From: Butyrivibrio sp. INlla14
Lineage (GTDB): Bacteria; Bacillota; Clostridia; Lachnospirales; Lachnospiraceae
Length of the DNA: 64,000 nt
Assembly (NCBI RefSeq): GCF_900102515.1
Contig: NZ_FMVS01000006.1
Coordinates: 25,845-89,844, forward strand
Direction: 5' to 3'
The position numbers and the translations under genes were made by a program. The notes beneath the pieces were generated by a model. That model was not told the origin of the DNA, did not search any database, and worked only from the letters and a program-made list of their open reading frames with translations. Positions 50,169 to 58,449 of the stretch are shown in pieces. How positions within the stretch are numbered: the stretch's first letter is position 1; every line of letters begins with the position of its first letter.

Positions 50169-51608
50169 ATGATTCACGCTTATAAGAACAACGGCTATAA
50201 CATTGTTCTGGACGTAAACAGTGGTTCAGTTCATGTTGTGGATGACGTTGTTTTTGACCTCATTGAGGTTGTAGAGAACAAACTGCAGGAGAAATATGGA
50301 ACTGCTGCAGCTGCTGAGGATAATAACGGAGTAGAGGAGGCTGAGCTTAACTGGCTCCTTGAGGAAGTTAAGACAGTTTCAGATATCAATGAGAAATATT
50401 CTCAGGATGAACTAAGAGAAGCTTTAGAGGAGATATTAGAGCTTCGAGCATCAGAAGTTCTTTATACTGATGATGTATATGAGAATTATGTAGATGAATT
50501 TCAGAATCGTGACACTGTAGTTAAGGCTCTTTGCCTTAATATCGCCCACGATTGTAATCTTAGATGTAAGTACTGCTTTGCTGATGAGGGTGAGTACCAC
50601 GGCAGAAGAGCACTTATGACAGAAGAGGTTGGTAAGGCTGCTCTTGACTTCCTTGTGAAGAATTCAGGAAACAGACGTAATCTTGAGGTAGACTTCTTTG
50701 GCGGCGAACCACTTATGAACTGGGAAGTTGTCAAGAAGATCGTAGAATACGGCAGATCCATTGAGAAGGAAGCTGGCAAGAACTTCAGATTTACAATTAC
50801 AACAAACGGAACTCTTCTTAATGATGAGATCCTTGATTATGTTAACAAAGAGATGGGCAACATAGTTCTTTCTATAGATGGACGTAAGGAAGTCAACGAC
50901 TTCATGCGCCCTAGAAAGGGAGGACAGGGTTGCTACGACGATACTGTTCCTAAGTTTAAAAAGGTTGCAGAGAGTCGTCACCAGCTCAGATACTTTGTAA
51001 GAGGCACATTTACTCACAATAACCTTGATTTTTCTGAGGATGTCAAGCATCTTGCAGATCTTGGATTCAAGCAAATTTCTGTAGAACCAGTTGTAGCCAA
51101 GCCTGAAGACTGGTATGCTCTTAAGGATGAGGATATTCCAAAGCTTTGCGAAGAGTATGACAAGCTTGCCAAGTTCTATATCGAGAGACACAAGGAAGGA
51201 AGAGGCTTTAATTTCTTCCACTTCAACATTGATCTTGAGGGTGGCCCTTGTGTAGCTAAGAGGCTTTCAGGATGTGGTTCAGGATGCGAGTATCTTGGAG
51301 TAACACCTTGGGGTGACCTCTATCCTTGCCATCAGTTTGTTGGTAATGAAGATTTCATTATGGGTAATGTTTACGATGGAATTACTCGCAATGACATCAG
51401 AGAAATGTTCAAGAAGAGCAACGTATATTCTCGCCCTGAGTGTGAGAAGTGCTTTGCCAGATATTATTGTAGTGGCGGTTGTGCAGCTAATGCATACAAC
51501 TTTAATGGGGATATCAATACGACATATAAGCACGGCTGTGAGCTTCAGAGAAAGCGCATAGAATGTGCCATTATGATAAAAGCGGCTTTAGCCGAAGAAG
51601 AAGGTTAA
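50169..51608 (+). CDS. scfB: SCIFF radical SAM maturase
   Basis: 479 residues. An N-terminal peptide-recognition (RRE-like) region (about 1-110) leads to a radical SAM domain with Cys129, Cys133, Cys136 in CNLRCKYCFADEGEYHGR, FFGGEPLMNWEVV and LSIDGRKEVND. The C-terminal SPASM domain holds two auxiliary [4Fe-4S] clusters: GGPCVAKRLSGCGSGCEYLGVTPWGDLYPCHQFVG and CEKCFARYYCSGGCAANAYNFNG. Family members install thioether bonds in SCIFF. Placed between scfA and secDF, the order seen in most clostridia. Confidence 0.96.
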   Translation: MIHAYKNNGYNIVLDVNSGSVHVVDDVVFDLIEVVENKLQEKYGTAAAAEDNNGVEEAELNWLLEEVKTVSDINEKYSQDELREALEEILELRASEVLYTDDVYENYVDEFQNRDTVVKALCLNIAHDCNLRCKYCFADEGEYHGRRALMTEEVGKAALDFLVKNSGNRRNLEVDFFGGEPLMNWEVVKKIVEYGRSIEKEAGKNFRFTITTNGTLLNDEILDYVNKEMGNIVLSIDGRKEVNDFMRPRKGGQGCYDDTVPKFKKVAESRHQLRYFVRGTFTHNNLDFSEDVKHLADLGFKQISVEPVVAKPEDWYALKDEDIPKLCEEYDKLAKFYIERHKEGRGFNFFHFNIDLEGGPCVAKRLSGCGSGCEYLGVTPWGDLYPCHQFVGNEDFIMGNVYDGITRNDIREMFKKSNVYSRPECEKCFARYYCSGGCAANAYNFNGDINTTYKHGCELQRKRIECAIMIKAALAEEEG

Positions 51609-51623
51609 CGGAGGATTTTTAGT

Positions 51624-53888
51624 ATGAAACGCTTAAAATCAGTATTCGCTCTGATCCTGATGCTGGCGCTCCTTGGGGGTCTTGGGTATTCAGCAGTTGT
51701 AGGACTTGGCGAAGACAAATCAGGTTCACTTGAGAGTATTCCTCTTGGACTTGATCTTGCTGGTGGTGTCAGCATCACTTACGAAGTTGTTGGGGAAGAG
51801 AACCCTGATAAGGAAGACATGGCAGATACTATCTACAAACTTCAGCAGAGAGTAGATCAGTACAGCACAGAGTCACTTGTATATCAGGAAGGCTCTAACA
51901 GAATTAACATTGAGATCCCTGGTGTATCAGATGCCAATGCTATATTGGAAGAGCTTGGACAGCCTGGTAACCTTTACTTTATTGCTCAGACAGATTCTGA
52001 GGGTAACGCAAACTATGAGATGAAGCTCGATTCAGTATATGGTCTTTTCTATACATACGAGCTTAACAAGACAATTGAAGAGCTTCAGGCTGATGGCTCT
52101 ATTGTTCTTACAGGTTCAGACGTTGAGTCAGCACAGGCTGTATATCAGCAGGATTCCTATGGCGGAAACGAGCCTGTAGTATCTCTTACATTTACAGAAG
52201 ATGGAGCCAAGGCTTTTGCAGATGCAACAACCAAGGCATTTGCTAACAACGAGAGCATTGGTATCTACTATGATGGAAGATTTATCAGCGTTCCTACAGT
52301 TCAGGCAGCTATCACAGATGGCAAGGCTGTTATCACAGGAATGTCAGATTATGAAGATGCTTCACAGCTTGCTTCTAATATCCGTATCGGTGGACTTAAG
52401 CTTCAGCTTAACGAACTTCGTTCTAACGTAGTTGGTGCTCAGCTTGGTTCAGATGCCATCAGAACTTCACTTATTGCAGCAGCTGTTGGATTTGGTCTTA
52501 TTGCATTGTTCATGATCGTCTTCTTCAGAATACTTGGTCTTTCAGCAACACTTGCACTTGCATTCTACTCAGGACTTATGGTATTCATGCTGTCAGCATT
52601 TGACCAGACACTTACACTTCCTGGTATTGCAGGTATCATCCTTTCAATCGGTATGGCGGTTGATGCTAACGTTCTTGTGTTCTCTCGTATCAAGGAAGAG
52701 ATTGCAGGTGGCAAGGATGTTGATGCAGCTAGAAAGGCTGGTTATCACAAGGCACTTTCATCAATCATTGATGGTAACGTTACAACATTTATTGTTGCGT
52801 TCTGGCTCTTCATTTTAGGAACAGGTTCAATCAAGGGATTTGCTATTACTCTTATGTTTGGTATTGTTCTTTCAATGTTCACAGCCCTTGTTATTACAAG
52901 ATTGATCACATCTATCTTCTATGGAATCGGCCTTACACATCCTGCTCTTTATGGCAAGGCTAAGGCTGCTCCTAAGTTTGATTTTGTTGGAAAGAGAAAG
53001 GTATTCTACGGAGTATCATGCGCTATCGTAGTTGCAGGACTTATAGCTATGGGCGTTAACAGCGCACAGGGCAAGGGAGCTTTCAACTACTCACTTGATT
53101 TCGTTGGTGGTACATCAACAACAGTTACATTTGATGAAGCCAAGGAACTTGCAGATCTTGAGAAAACAGTTGCAGCAGATATTAAAAAGGCTGCTGGCAT
53201 CAACCAGATCTCAATTCAGACAGTTACTGGAACAAATCAGGTTATCTTCAAGACATCAACTCTTACAGTTGCTCAGAGAGAGGCTGTTGAGGATGTACTT
53301 GTTAACAATTACGGCGTATCTGCTGACAACATTGCAGCTGAGACAATCAGCTCAGTTATCAGTAGCGAGATGAGAGTAGATGCTATCATCGCTCTTTTAG
53401 TATCACTTGTATGCATGCTGATCTACATCTGGATCAGATTCAAGGATATCAAGTTCGGTACAGCTGCTATCATTGCTCTTGCACATGATGCACTTATCGT
53501 TATCGTATCCTATGCGTTTACAAGATTTGCTGTTGGTAATACCTTCATCGCTGTAGTTCTTACAATCATCGGTTACTCTATCAACGATACAATCGTTACC
53601 TTCGACCGTATCCGTGAGAACCTTGCTAATGCAAACAGCAAGAAGGAATATGCAGAACTTGTTAATGGCAGTGTAGGACAGACAGTAACACGAAGCTTGT
53701 TCACATCAGCTACAACATTCTTTACAGTATGTGCACTTTACGTATTTGGTGTTGCTGATATCAAGGCATTTGCCCTTCCTCTTATGGTTGGTGTAATCTG
53801 CGGTACATATTCATCTATCTTCATTGCATCACCAATGTGGTATGATCTTAAGACAAAGTTCAGCACATTCTTTGCTAAGAAGGCTTGA
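51624..53888 (+). CDS. secDF: Fused protein-export membrane protein SecDF
   Basis: 754 residues, SecD and SecF in one chain. Twelve membrane helices in two sets of six. SecD part: first helix at about 5-28, GLDLAGGVSITYEV (about 42-55), an extracytoplasmic P1 domain, then GADAIRTSLIAA-like region (QLGSDAIRTSLIAAAVG) and GIAGIILSIGMAVDANVLVFSRIKEEI. SecF part from about 460: YSLDFVGGTSTTVTF, and VVLTIIGYSINDTIVTFDRIRENL. It uses the proton or sodium gradient to aid late steps of Sec secretion. 15 nt after scfB; a terminator follows. Confidence 0.95.
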   Translation: MKRLKSVFALILMLALLGGLGYSAVVGLGEDKSGSLESIPLGLDLAGGVSITYEVVGEENPDKEDMADTIYKLQQRVDQYSTESLVYQEGSNRINIEIPGVSDANAILEELGQPGNLYFIAQTDSEGNANYEMKLDSVYGLFYTYELNKTIEELQADGSIVLTGSDVESAQAVYQQDSYGGNEPVVSLTFTEDGAKAFADATTKAFANNESIGIYYDGRFISVPTVQAAITDGKAVITGMSDYEDASQLASNIRIGGLKLQLNELRSNVVGAQLGSDAIRTSLIAAAVGFGLIALFMIVFFRILGLSATLALAFYSGLMVFMLSAFDQTLTLPGIAGIILSIGMAVDANVLVFSRIKEEIAGGKDVDAARKAGYHKALSSIIDGNVTTFIVAFWLFILGTGSIKGFAITLMFGIVLSMFTALVITRLITSIFYGIGLTHPALYGKAKAAPKFDFVGKRKVFYGVSCAIVVAGLIAMGVNSAQGKGAFNYSLDFVGGTSTTVTFDEAKELADLEKTVAADIKKAAGINQISIQTVTGTNQVIFKTSTLTVAQREAVEDVLVNNYGVSADNIAAETISSVISSEMRVDAIIALLVSLVCMLIYIWIRFKDIKFGTAAIIALAHDALIVIVSYAFTRFAVGNTFIAVVLTIIGYSINDTIVTFDRIRENLANANSKKEYAELVNGSVGQTVTRSLFTSATTFFTVCALYVFGVADIKAFALPLMVGVICGTYSSIFIASPMWYDLKTKFSTFFAKKA

Positions 53889-53919
53889 TGAGAACTTAGT
53901 AATTTGAAATAAAAAATAT

Positions 53920-53966
53920 AAGCCGGAAACAGGAGATTTAAGATCACCTGTTTCCGGCTTTTTTCT
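53920..53966. terminator. Bidirectional terminator after secDF
   Basis: AAGCCGGAAACAGG (53920-53933) pairs with CCTGTTTCCGGCTT (53947-53960), a perfect 14-bp stem followed by TTTTCTTT and preceded by an A tract. It lies between secDF and the convergent DUF2798-like gene. Confidence 0.94.
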
Positions 53967-53983
53967 TTAGATTCTATCTTTTA

Positions 53984-54463
53984 TTACTTATCTTTTTTAG
54001 AGAATGTCTTTACAAAGAAACCAAATACATTTCTTACAAGAGGTCCAGCAAAGAAAATCTGCCAGCAGAGAGCCATTGGGAAATTTAAAGCTGTGGTCTG
54101 AAGCCATACAGCAACAAACTGTGAACCAGCGTTTTTAAAAAGAATTGTAGCAACAAGACTCATAAGTGGGCACATAAGGCATACTGACATAGCTGAAATG
54201 GCCAAGATCATCATGATCATAGGATCTTTACCAGGTGTAACAAATCTAAATGCCAGAATCTGGGCAAGCTTTCCTACAAATAAAAGCTCTAATACAATGG
54301 CAACGGGCCACATGATCAGCATCTCTTTAAAGGCTGCAAGAAAAACGAAATTCTGCATTCCGCCAACGTTTAGTGAAATGTTATAGCAGATCATGGCGTA
54401 GACCATTACAAAGGCCATAACGAATGTAAAAATAACTTCTTGAAATTTGTTCTGTGGTAACAT
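53984..54463 (-). CDS. DUF2798-like small membrane protein
   Basis: 159 residues from the ATG at 54463, which has AAAGGAGA 7 nt upstream on the minus strand; the upstream Met at 54481 overlaps that RBS. Four hydrophobic segments (about 8-30, 40-65, 80-105, 118-140), each with conserved-looking FNxP/LNFPMALCWQIFFAGPLVR features typical of two DUF2798 units. The short basic tail is cytoplasmic by the positive-inside rule. Function unknown. It has a long A/T-rich upstream region before recJ. Confidence 0.75.
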   Translation of the reverse strand: MLPQNKFQEVIFTFVMAFVMVYAMICYNISLNVGGMQNFVFLAAFKEMLIMWPVAIVLELLFVGKLAQILAFRFVTPGKDPMIMMILAISAMSVCLMCPLMSLVATILFKNAGSQFVAVWLQTTALNFPMALCWQIFFAGPLVRNVFGFFVKTFSKKDK

Positions 54464-54708
54464 GTTCTCTTCTCCTTTCATGATACCGTGGGGAAGATCA
54501 TAAGCGTGTTGTTCGTTATCACCAGGTGGTGTGCGTTTCCAATGTTACCAGCTTTTTCTCTTCTATAAAAATTGCAACAAGAAGGGATTATAGCAGAAAA
54601 AGGAATTTGATGTAATAGTAATTTTTTAAAATCTGTGAGAATAAGGTATAATATAGCAGTGTGTGCAAGGTAATACGCACTATTTAATATATAGAAATGA
54701 GGAAGTTT

Positions 54709-56631
54709 ATGGCAAAATGGATGGTGGCTAATAAAAAAGCCGATTTTAATAGATTATCCAAAGAGTTTGGTATTAGAGACATTACAGCAAGGCTTATTGC
54801 TAACAGGCTTATTAGAAGCAGAGAAACAGAGACAATTGACTGCAATGACGAGGCGGTCAGAGCATATCTTGAGGGCGGACTTGAGATGCTTCATGATCCC
54901 AGGAAAATGGCAGACATGGAGAAAGGCGCACAGGTTATGCTTGATAGAATCAATGCTGGCGCCAAGATTCGTGTTATTGGAGACTATGATGTAGATGGGA
55001 TATGTTCTTCCTTCATTCTTACATCTGGACTCAGACTTCTTAAGGGAGATGTGGACTGTGTTCTTCCTGACAGGGTCAAAGATGGATATGGACTTAGCAT
55101 CAAACTTGTGGACGAAGCCTTTGAAGCAGGTGTTGATACCATAATTACCTGTGACAATGGTATTGCTGCTGCGCAGCAGATTGCACATGCCAAAGAGAAA
55201 GGTATGACGGTAGTTGTCACTGATCATCATGAAGTACCTTTTGAGTTAGAAAGTGATGAGAGCGATTTAGAGGCTAGGATAGAAATCCTTCCACCTGCAG
55301 ATGCAATTATAGATCCTAAGCGTCAGGAGGGAGATTATCCTTTTAAAGAAATCTGTGGAGCAGTTGTGGCTTACAAATTCATACAGGTTCTTGCTGAGCT
55401 TGCTACGGGTTATAATGCAGCCCAGGATTTGTATGGGACTAGAGCTGGCAAGAATGATAAGGCAGGACAGAATATGCCTGACGCTAGAGCAGACATAGAT
55501 GGAGATTATGAGAAACTGGCAAATTACTTTAAAGAGATGCTGATCTTTGCAGGAATTGCTACTGTCTGCGACGTTATGGAACTTAAGGATGAGAACAGGG
55601 TTATAGTCAAGAAATCTCTTGAACTTATTGAAGGAACCAGAAACCTTGGCTTAAAAGCCCTCATCCACCAGAATAGCCTGGATGAGAGCAAGATATCCTG
55701 CTATCACTACGGCTTTGTGATCGGCCCATGTCTTAATGCTACAGGAAGGCTTGACCTGGCAACAAGAGCCTTAGAACTGTTTTTTTCTGATGATGAAGGT
55801 AAGGCTGCCATCACTGCAGCTATTTTAAAGCAGCTCAATGATAATCGTAAGGATATGACCAAGCTGGGCGTTGATAGTGCCTGTGAATATGTTCAGAAGG
55901 AAATTGAAGAGACTGGAGAACTACCCAAGGTTCTTGTTATCTATCTTCCTGAAGTACATGAGTCTATCGCTGGAATAATTGCTGGCAAGGTAAAAGAGAA
56001 ATATTACAGGCCCACGATTGTTCTGACTAAGGCGGCTGACAGCGGAGTTAAGGGGTCTGGCAGATCTATAGAAAAGTTCGATATGTACGAGGAACTTTCT
56101 AAGTGCAAAGATCTTTTTACAAAATTTGGTGGACACAAAATGGCGGCAGGTCTTTCTCTTCCTGAGGAAAATATTAAGGAACTCAGGAGAAGACTTAATG
56201 AGAACTGTAAGCTTTCTCAGGGAGACTTTGTACCGGTTCTTCATGTGGATATGGTAATGCCTCTTAAATACGCTTCTCTGGATCTTGTCAGGGAATTTGA
56301 GAAGCTCGAACCCTTCGGAAATGGCAACGCTAAACCTATTTTTGCTCAGAGAGATGTGGCTTTATTATCTGGCAGAATTCTTGGTAAGAACAAGAATTGT
56401 GGGAAATACCGCGTAACAGACGAGGGTGGCCTTATATATGATATGATGTATTTTGGAGACATGGATAAATGGCATGACTATCTGAGAGAAAAATATGGAC
56501 AGAAAGCTGTAGATGATCTATATCTTGGAAATACAGATGGCAGTATGAAGGTCAGCATTGCTTATTATCCGGATATTAATAGTTATCAGGGAAGAGATAG
56601 TCTGCAGATTGTTATGAATGACTATCTATAA
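54709..56631 (+). CDS. recJ: Single-stranded-DNA-specific exonuclease RecJ
   Basis: 5'-3' single-strand exonuclease in recombination and repair. 640 residues from ATG 54709 (GAGG 6 nt upstream). DHH-phosphoesterase motifs: VIGDYDVDGICSSFILTSGL, CDNGIAA, VVTDHHEVP, INPK-type DAIIDPKRQEGDYPFKEICGAVVAYKF, then DHHA1 with KFGGHKMAAGLSLPEENI and an OB-like C-terminal region. An insertion around residues 247-270 (YGTRAGKNDKAGQNMPDAR) enlarges the core compared with short RecJ proteins. Stands alone. Confidence 0.93.
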   Translation: MAKWMVANKKADFNRLSKEFGIRDITARLIANRLIRSRETETIDCNDEAVRAYLEGGLEMLHDPRKMADMEKGAQVMLDRINAGAKIRVIGDYDVDGICSSFILTSGLRLLKGDVDCVLPDRVKDGYGLSIKLVDEAFEAGVDTIITCDNGIAAAQQIAHAKEKGMTVVVTDHHEVPFELESDESDLEARIEILPPADAIIDPKRQEGDYPFKEICGAVVAYKFIQVLAELATGYNAAQDLYGTRAGKNDKAGQNMPDARADIDGDYEKLANYFKEMLIFAGIATVCDVMELKDENRVIVKKSLELIEGTRNLGLKALIHQNSLDESKISCYHYGFVIGPCLNATGRLDLATRALELFFSDDEGKAAITAAILKQLNDNRKDMTKLGVDSACEYVQKEIEETGELPKVLVIYLPEVHESIAGIIAGKVKEKYYRPTIVLTKAADSGVKGSGRSIEKFDMYEELSKCKDLFTKFGGHKMAAGLSLPEENIKELRRRLNENCKLSQGDFVPVLHVDMVMPLKYASLDLVREFEKLEPFGNGNAKPIFAQRDVALLSGRILGKNKNCGKYRVTDEGGLIYDMMYFGDMDKWHDYLREKYGQKAVDDLYLGNTDGSMKVSIAYYPDINSYQGRDSLQIVMNDYL

Positions 56632-56664
56632 ATGAGCAAAAAAATAACCCCTAAAACCACAAAA

Positions 56665-56696
56665 ACACACGCATAAGCGTGTGTCTGCGGTTTCTT
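56665..56696 (+). terminator. Terminator-like hairpin after recJ
   Basis: ACACACGC (56665-56672) pairs with GCGTGTGT (56677-56684), with outer AACC/GGTT pairing and TTTCTT after it. T-run is weak. The rest of the gap to murE (56700-56860) is about 85 per cent A/T with repeated AATTAG words and no gene. Confidence 0.65.
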
Positions 56697-56877
56697 ATGA
56701 GGGGGAGATAGTGAGTTGTTACACTCACTTCATGTAAATTATATTAACAAAAAAATGTGAATAAAATGTGAAAAAAATATAAAAATTAGAATTAATCAAA
56801 ATTAGTTAAAAATTAGCTTAAATTAATTACATTTAACTAACTTAAAAATTAAGTTTTTTTATCATGGAGGTACTGGT

Positions 56878-58371
56878 ATGAAACTGTCAAAATTATTAGA
56901 AAGGCTCAATTATACTATTACAGAAGGCAACACAGACAAGAGATTAAGTGCAGAAGATATTGAGATTAAGGATGTTGTTAATGACAACAGAAAGATATCT
57001 GAGGGATCTCTTTTTATCTGTATCAAGGGAGCAAACTTTGATGGTCACTCCTGCGCAGCAGAAGCTTATGAGAAAAAGGCAGGCGCAATTGTAGTAGAGG
57101 GAGAGGTTGATCTTCCAGAGGGATGCGACCTTCCAGTTATAAGAGTTGAGAATACAAGATATGCTATGGCATTTATCTCAGCAGCATATTTTGGAAACCC
57201 TGCAAGCAAGCTCAAGACAATCGGTATCACAGGTACAAAGGGCAAGACCACAACAACATATCTTATCAGGAACATGCTGGAAAATGCCGGTCATAAGTGC
57301 GGTCTTATTGGAACTATTGAGGTAATAATCGGCGATGAGCATATCCATGCTGAGAATACAACACCTGAGTCATTTACACTTCAGGAATACATGGCCAAAA
57401 TGGTAGAGGCTGGCTGCGACTGCGTAGTTATGGAAGTTTCATCTCAGGGACTTATGCTTCATAGATCTCAGGGCTTTATCTTTGACATTGGAATCTTTAC
57501 GAATATTGAACCAGATCATATTGGGCCTAATGAGCATACAGATTTTGAAGACTATATGCGCTGCAAAGGTCTTTTGTTCAAACAGTGCAGGATCGGTATC
57601 TGTAATGGAGATGATATACACACAGAGGATATTCTGGAGGGACACACCTGTAAGGCTTATACTTACGGATTTGGTGAAGGCCTTGATCTTAGGGCAATCA
57701 ACCTTGCATACATCAGAAAGCCAGGAGAACTGGGAGTTTTCTTTGACACAGAGGGACTTATCAACATGCATGCAGAGATCAAGACTCCTGGAAAGTTCAG
57801 TGTTTATAATGCTCTTTGTGCAATTGCAGTTGCTAACCAGCTTGGCTGCACACCTGAGGAAATCGCTCCAGCGCTCAAGGAAGCCAAGGTTAAGGGCAGA
57901 ATTGAAATGGTCAAGGTTTCTGATGAGTTCACTCTTATGATCGACTATGCACATAATGCAATGGCCCTTAAGAGTCTTCTTACAACTCTTAGAGACTACC
58001 ATCCAAACAGACTGATAAGTGTATTCGGATGCGGCGGTAACAGAAGTAAACTCCGCAGATTTGAGATGGGTGAAGTTTCAGGCAAGTATTCTGATTTCAC
58101 TATTATCACTTCTGATAACCCAAGATATGAAGAACCAGAAGCAATCATGGATGATATTGAGACAGGCATGAAGAAAACTGATGGCAAGTACATCAAGATC
58201 ACAGACAGAAAAGAAGCCATAAGATATGCCATAGATCATGGCGAGCAGGGTGACATCATTGTTCTTGCCGGCAAGGGCCACGAAGACTACCAGGAGATCA
58301 AGGGCGTTAAATACCCTATGGATGAGCGTGTCATCATCCAGGAAATCCTCGCAGAGCGCAATGAAAAATAA
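56878..58371 (+). CDS. murE: UDP-MurNAc-tripeptide synthetase, meso-diaminopimelate type
   Basis: Adds the third residue of the peptidoglycan stem peptide. 497 residues: N-terminal UDP-MurNAc-binding domain, ATP motif GITGTKGKTTT (about 118-128), central ligase domain (HTSPEH-like ENTTPESF, MEVSSQGL, NIEPDHIG), C-terminal domain with GCGGNRSKLRRFEMG and the specificity motif DNPRYEEP. DNPR marks meso-diaminopimelate rather than lysine as substrate, so the wall is DAP type. RBS GGAGG (56865-56869). Confidence 0.95.
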   Translation: MKLSKLLERLNYTITEGNTDKRLSAEDIEIKDVVNDNRKISEGSLFICIKGANFDGHSCAAEAYEKKAGAIVVEGEVDLPEGCDLPVIRVENTRYAMAFISAAYFGNPASKLKTIGITGTKGKTTTTYLIRNMLENAGHKCGLIGTIEVIIGDEHIHAENTTPESFTLQEYMAKMVEAGCDCVVMEVSSQGLMLHRSQGFIFDIGIFTNIEPDHIGPNEHTDFEDYMRCKGLLFKQCRIGICNGDDIHTEDILEGHTCKAYTYGFGEGLDLRAINLAYIRKPGELGVFFDTEGLINMHAEIKTPGKFSVYNALCAIAVANQLGCTPEEIAPALKEAKVKGRIEMVKVSDEFTLMIDYAHNAMALKSLLTTLRDYHPNRLISVFGCGGNRSKLRRFEMGEVSGKYSDFTIITSDNPRYEEPEAIMDDIETGMKKTDGKYIKITDRKEAIRYAIDHGEQGDIIVLAGKGHEDYQEIKGVKYPMDERVIIQEILAERNEK

Positions 58372-58449
58372 TTTAGTCCGTTTCATTAATATGGTAAGAT
58401 TTTTCAGGGGGTTATATTAGAGTTTGAGGAGTGTGATGATACCAGAAAT

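Noticed and set aside
50664..51221. 185-residue minus-strand frame opposite scfB
   Set aside because: Antisense shadow of a clear radical SAM gene.
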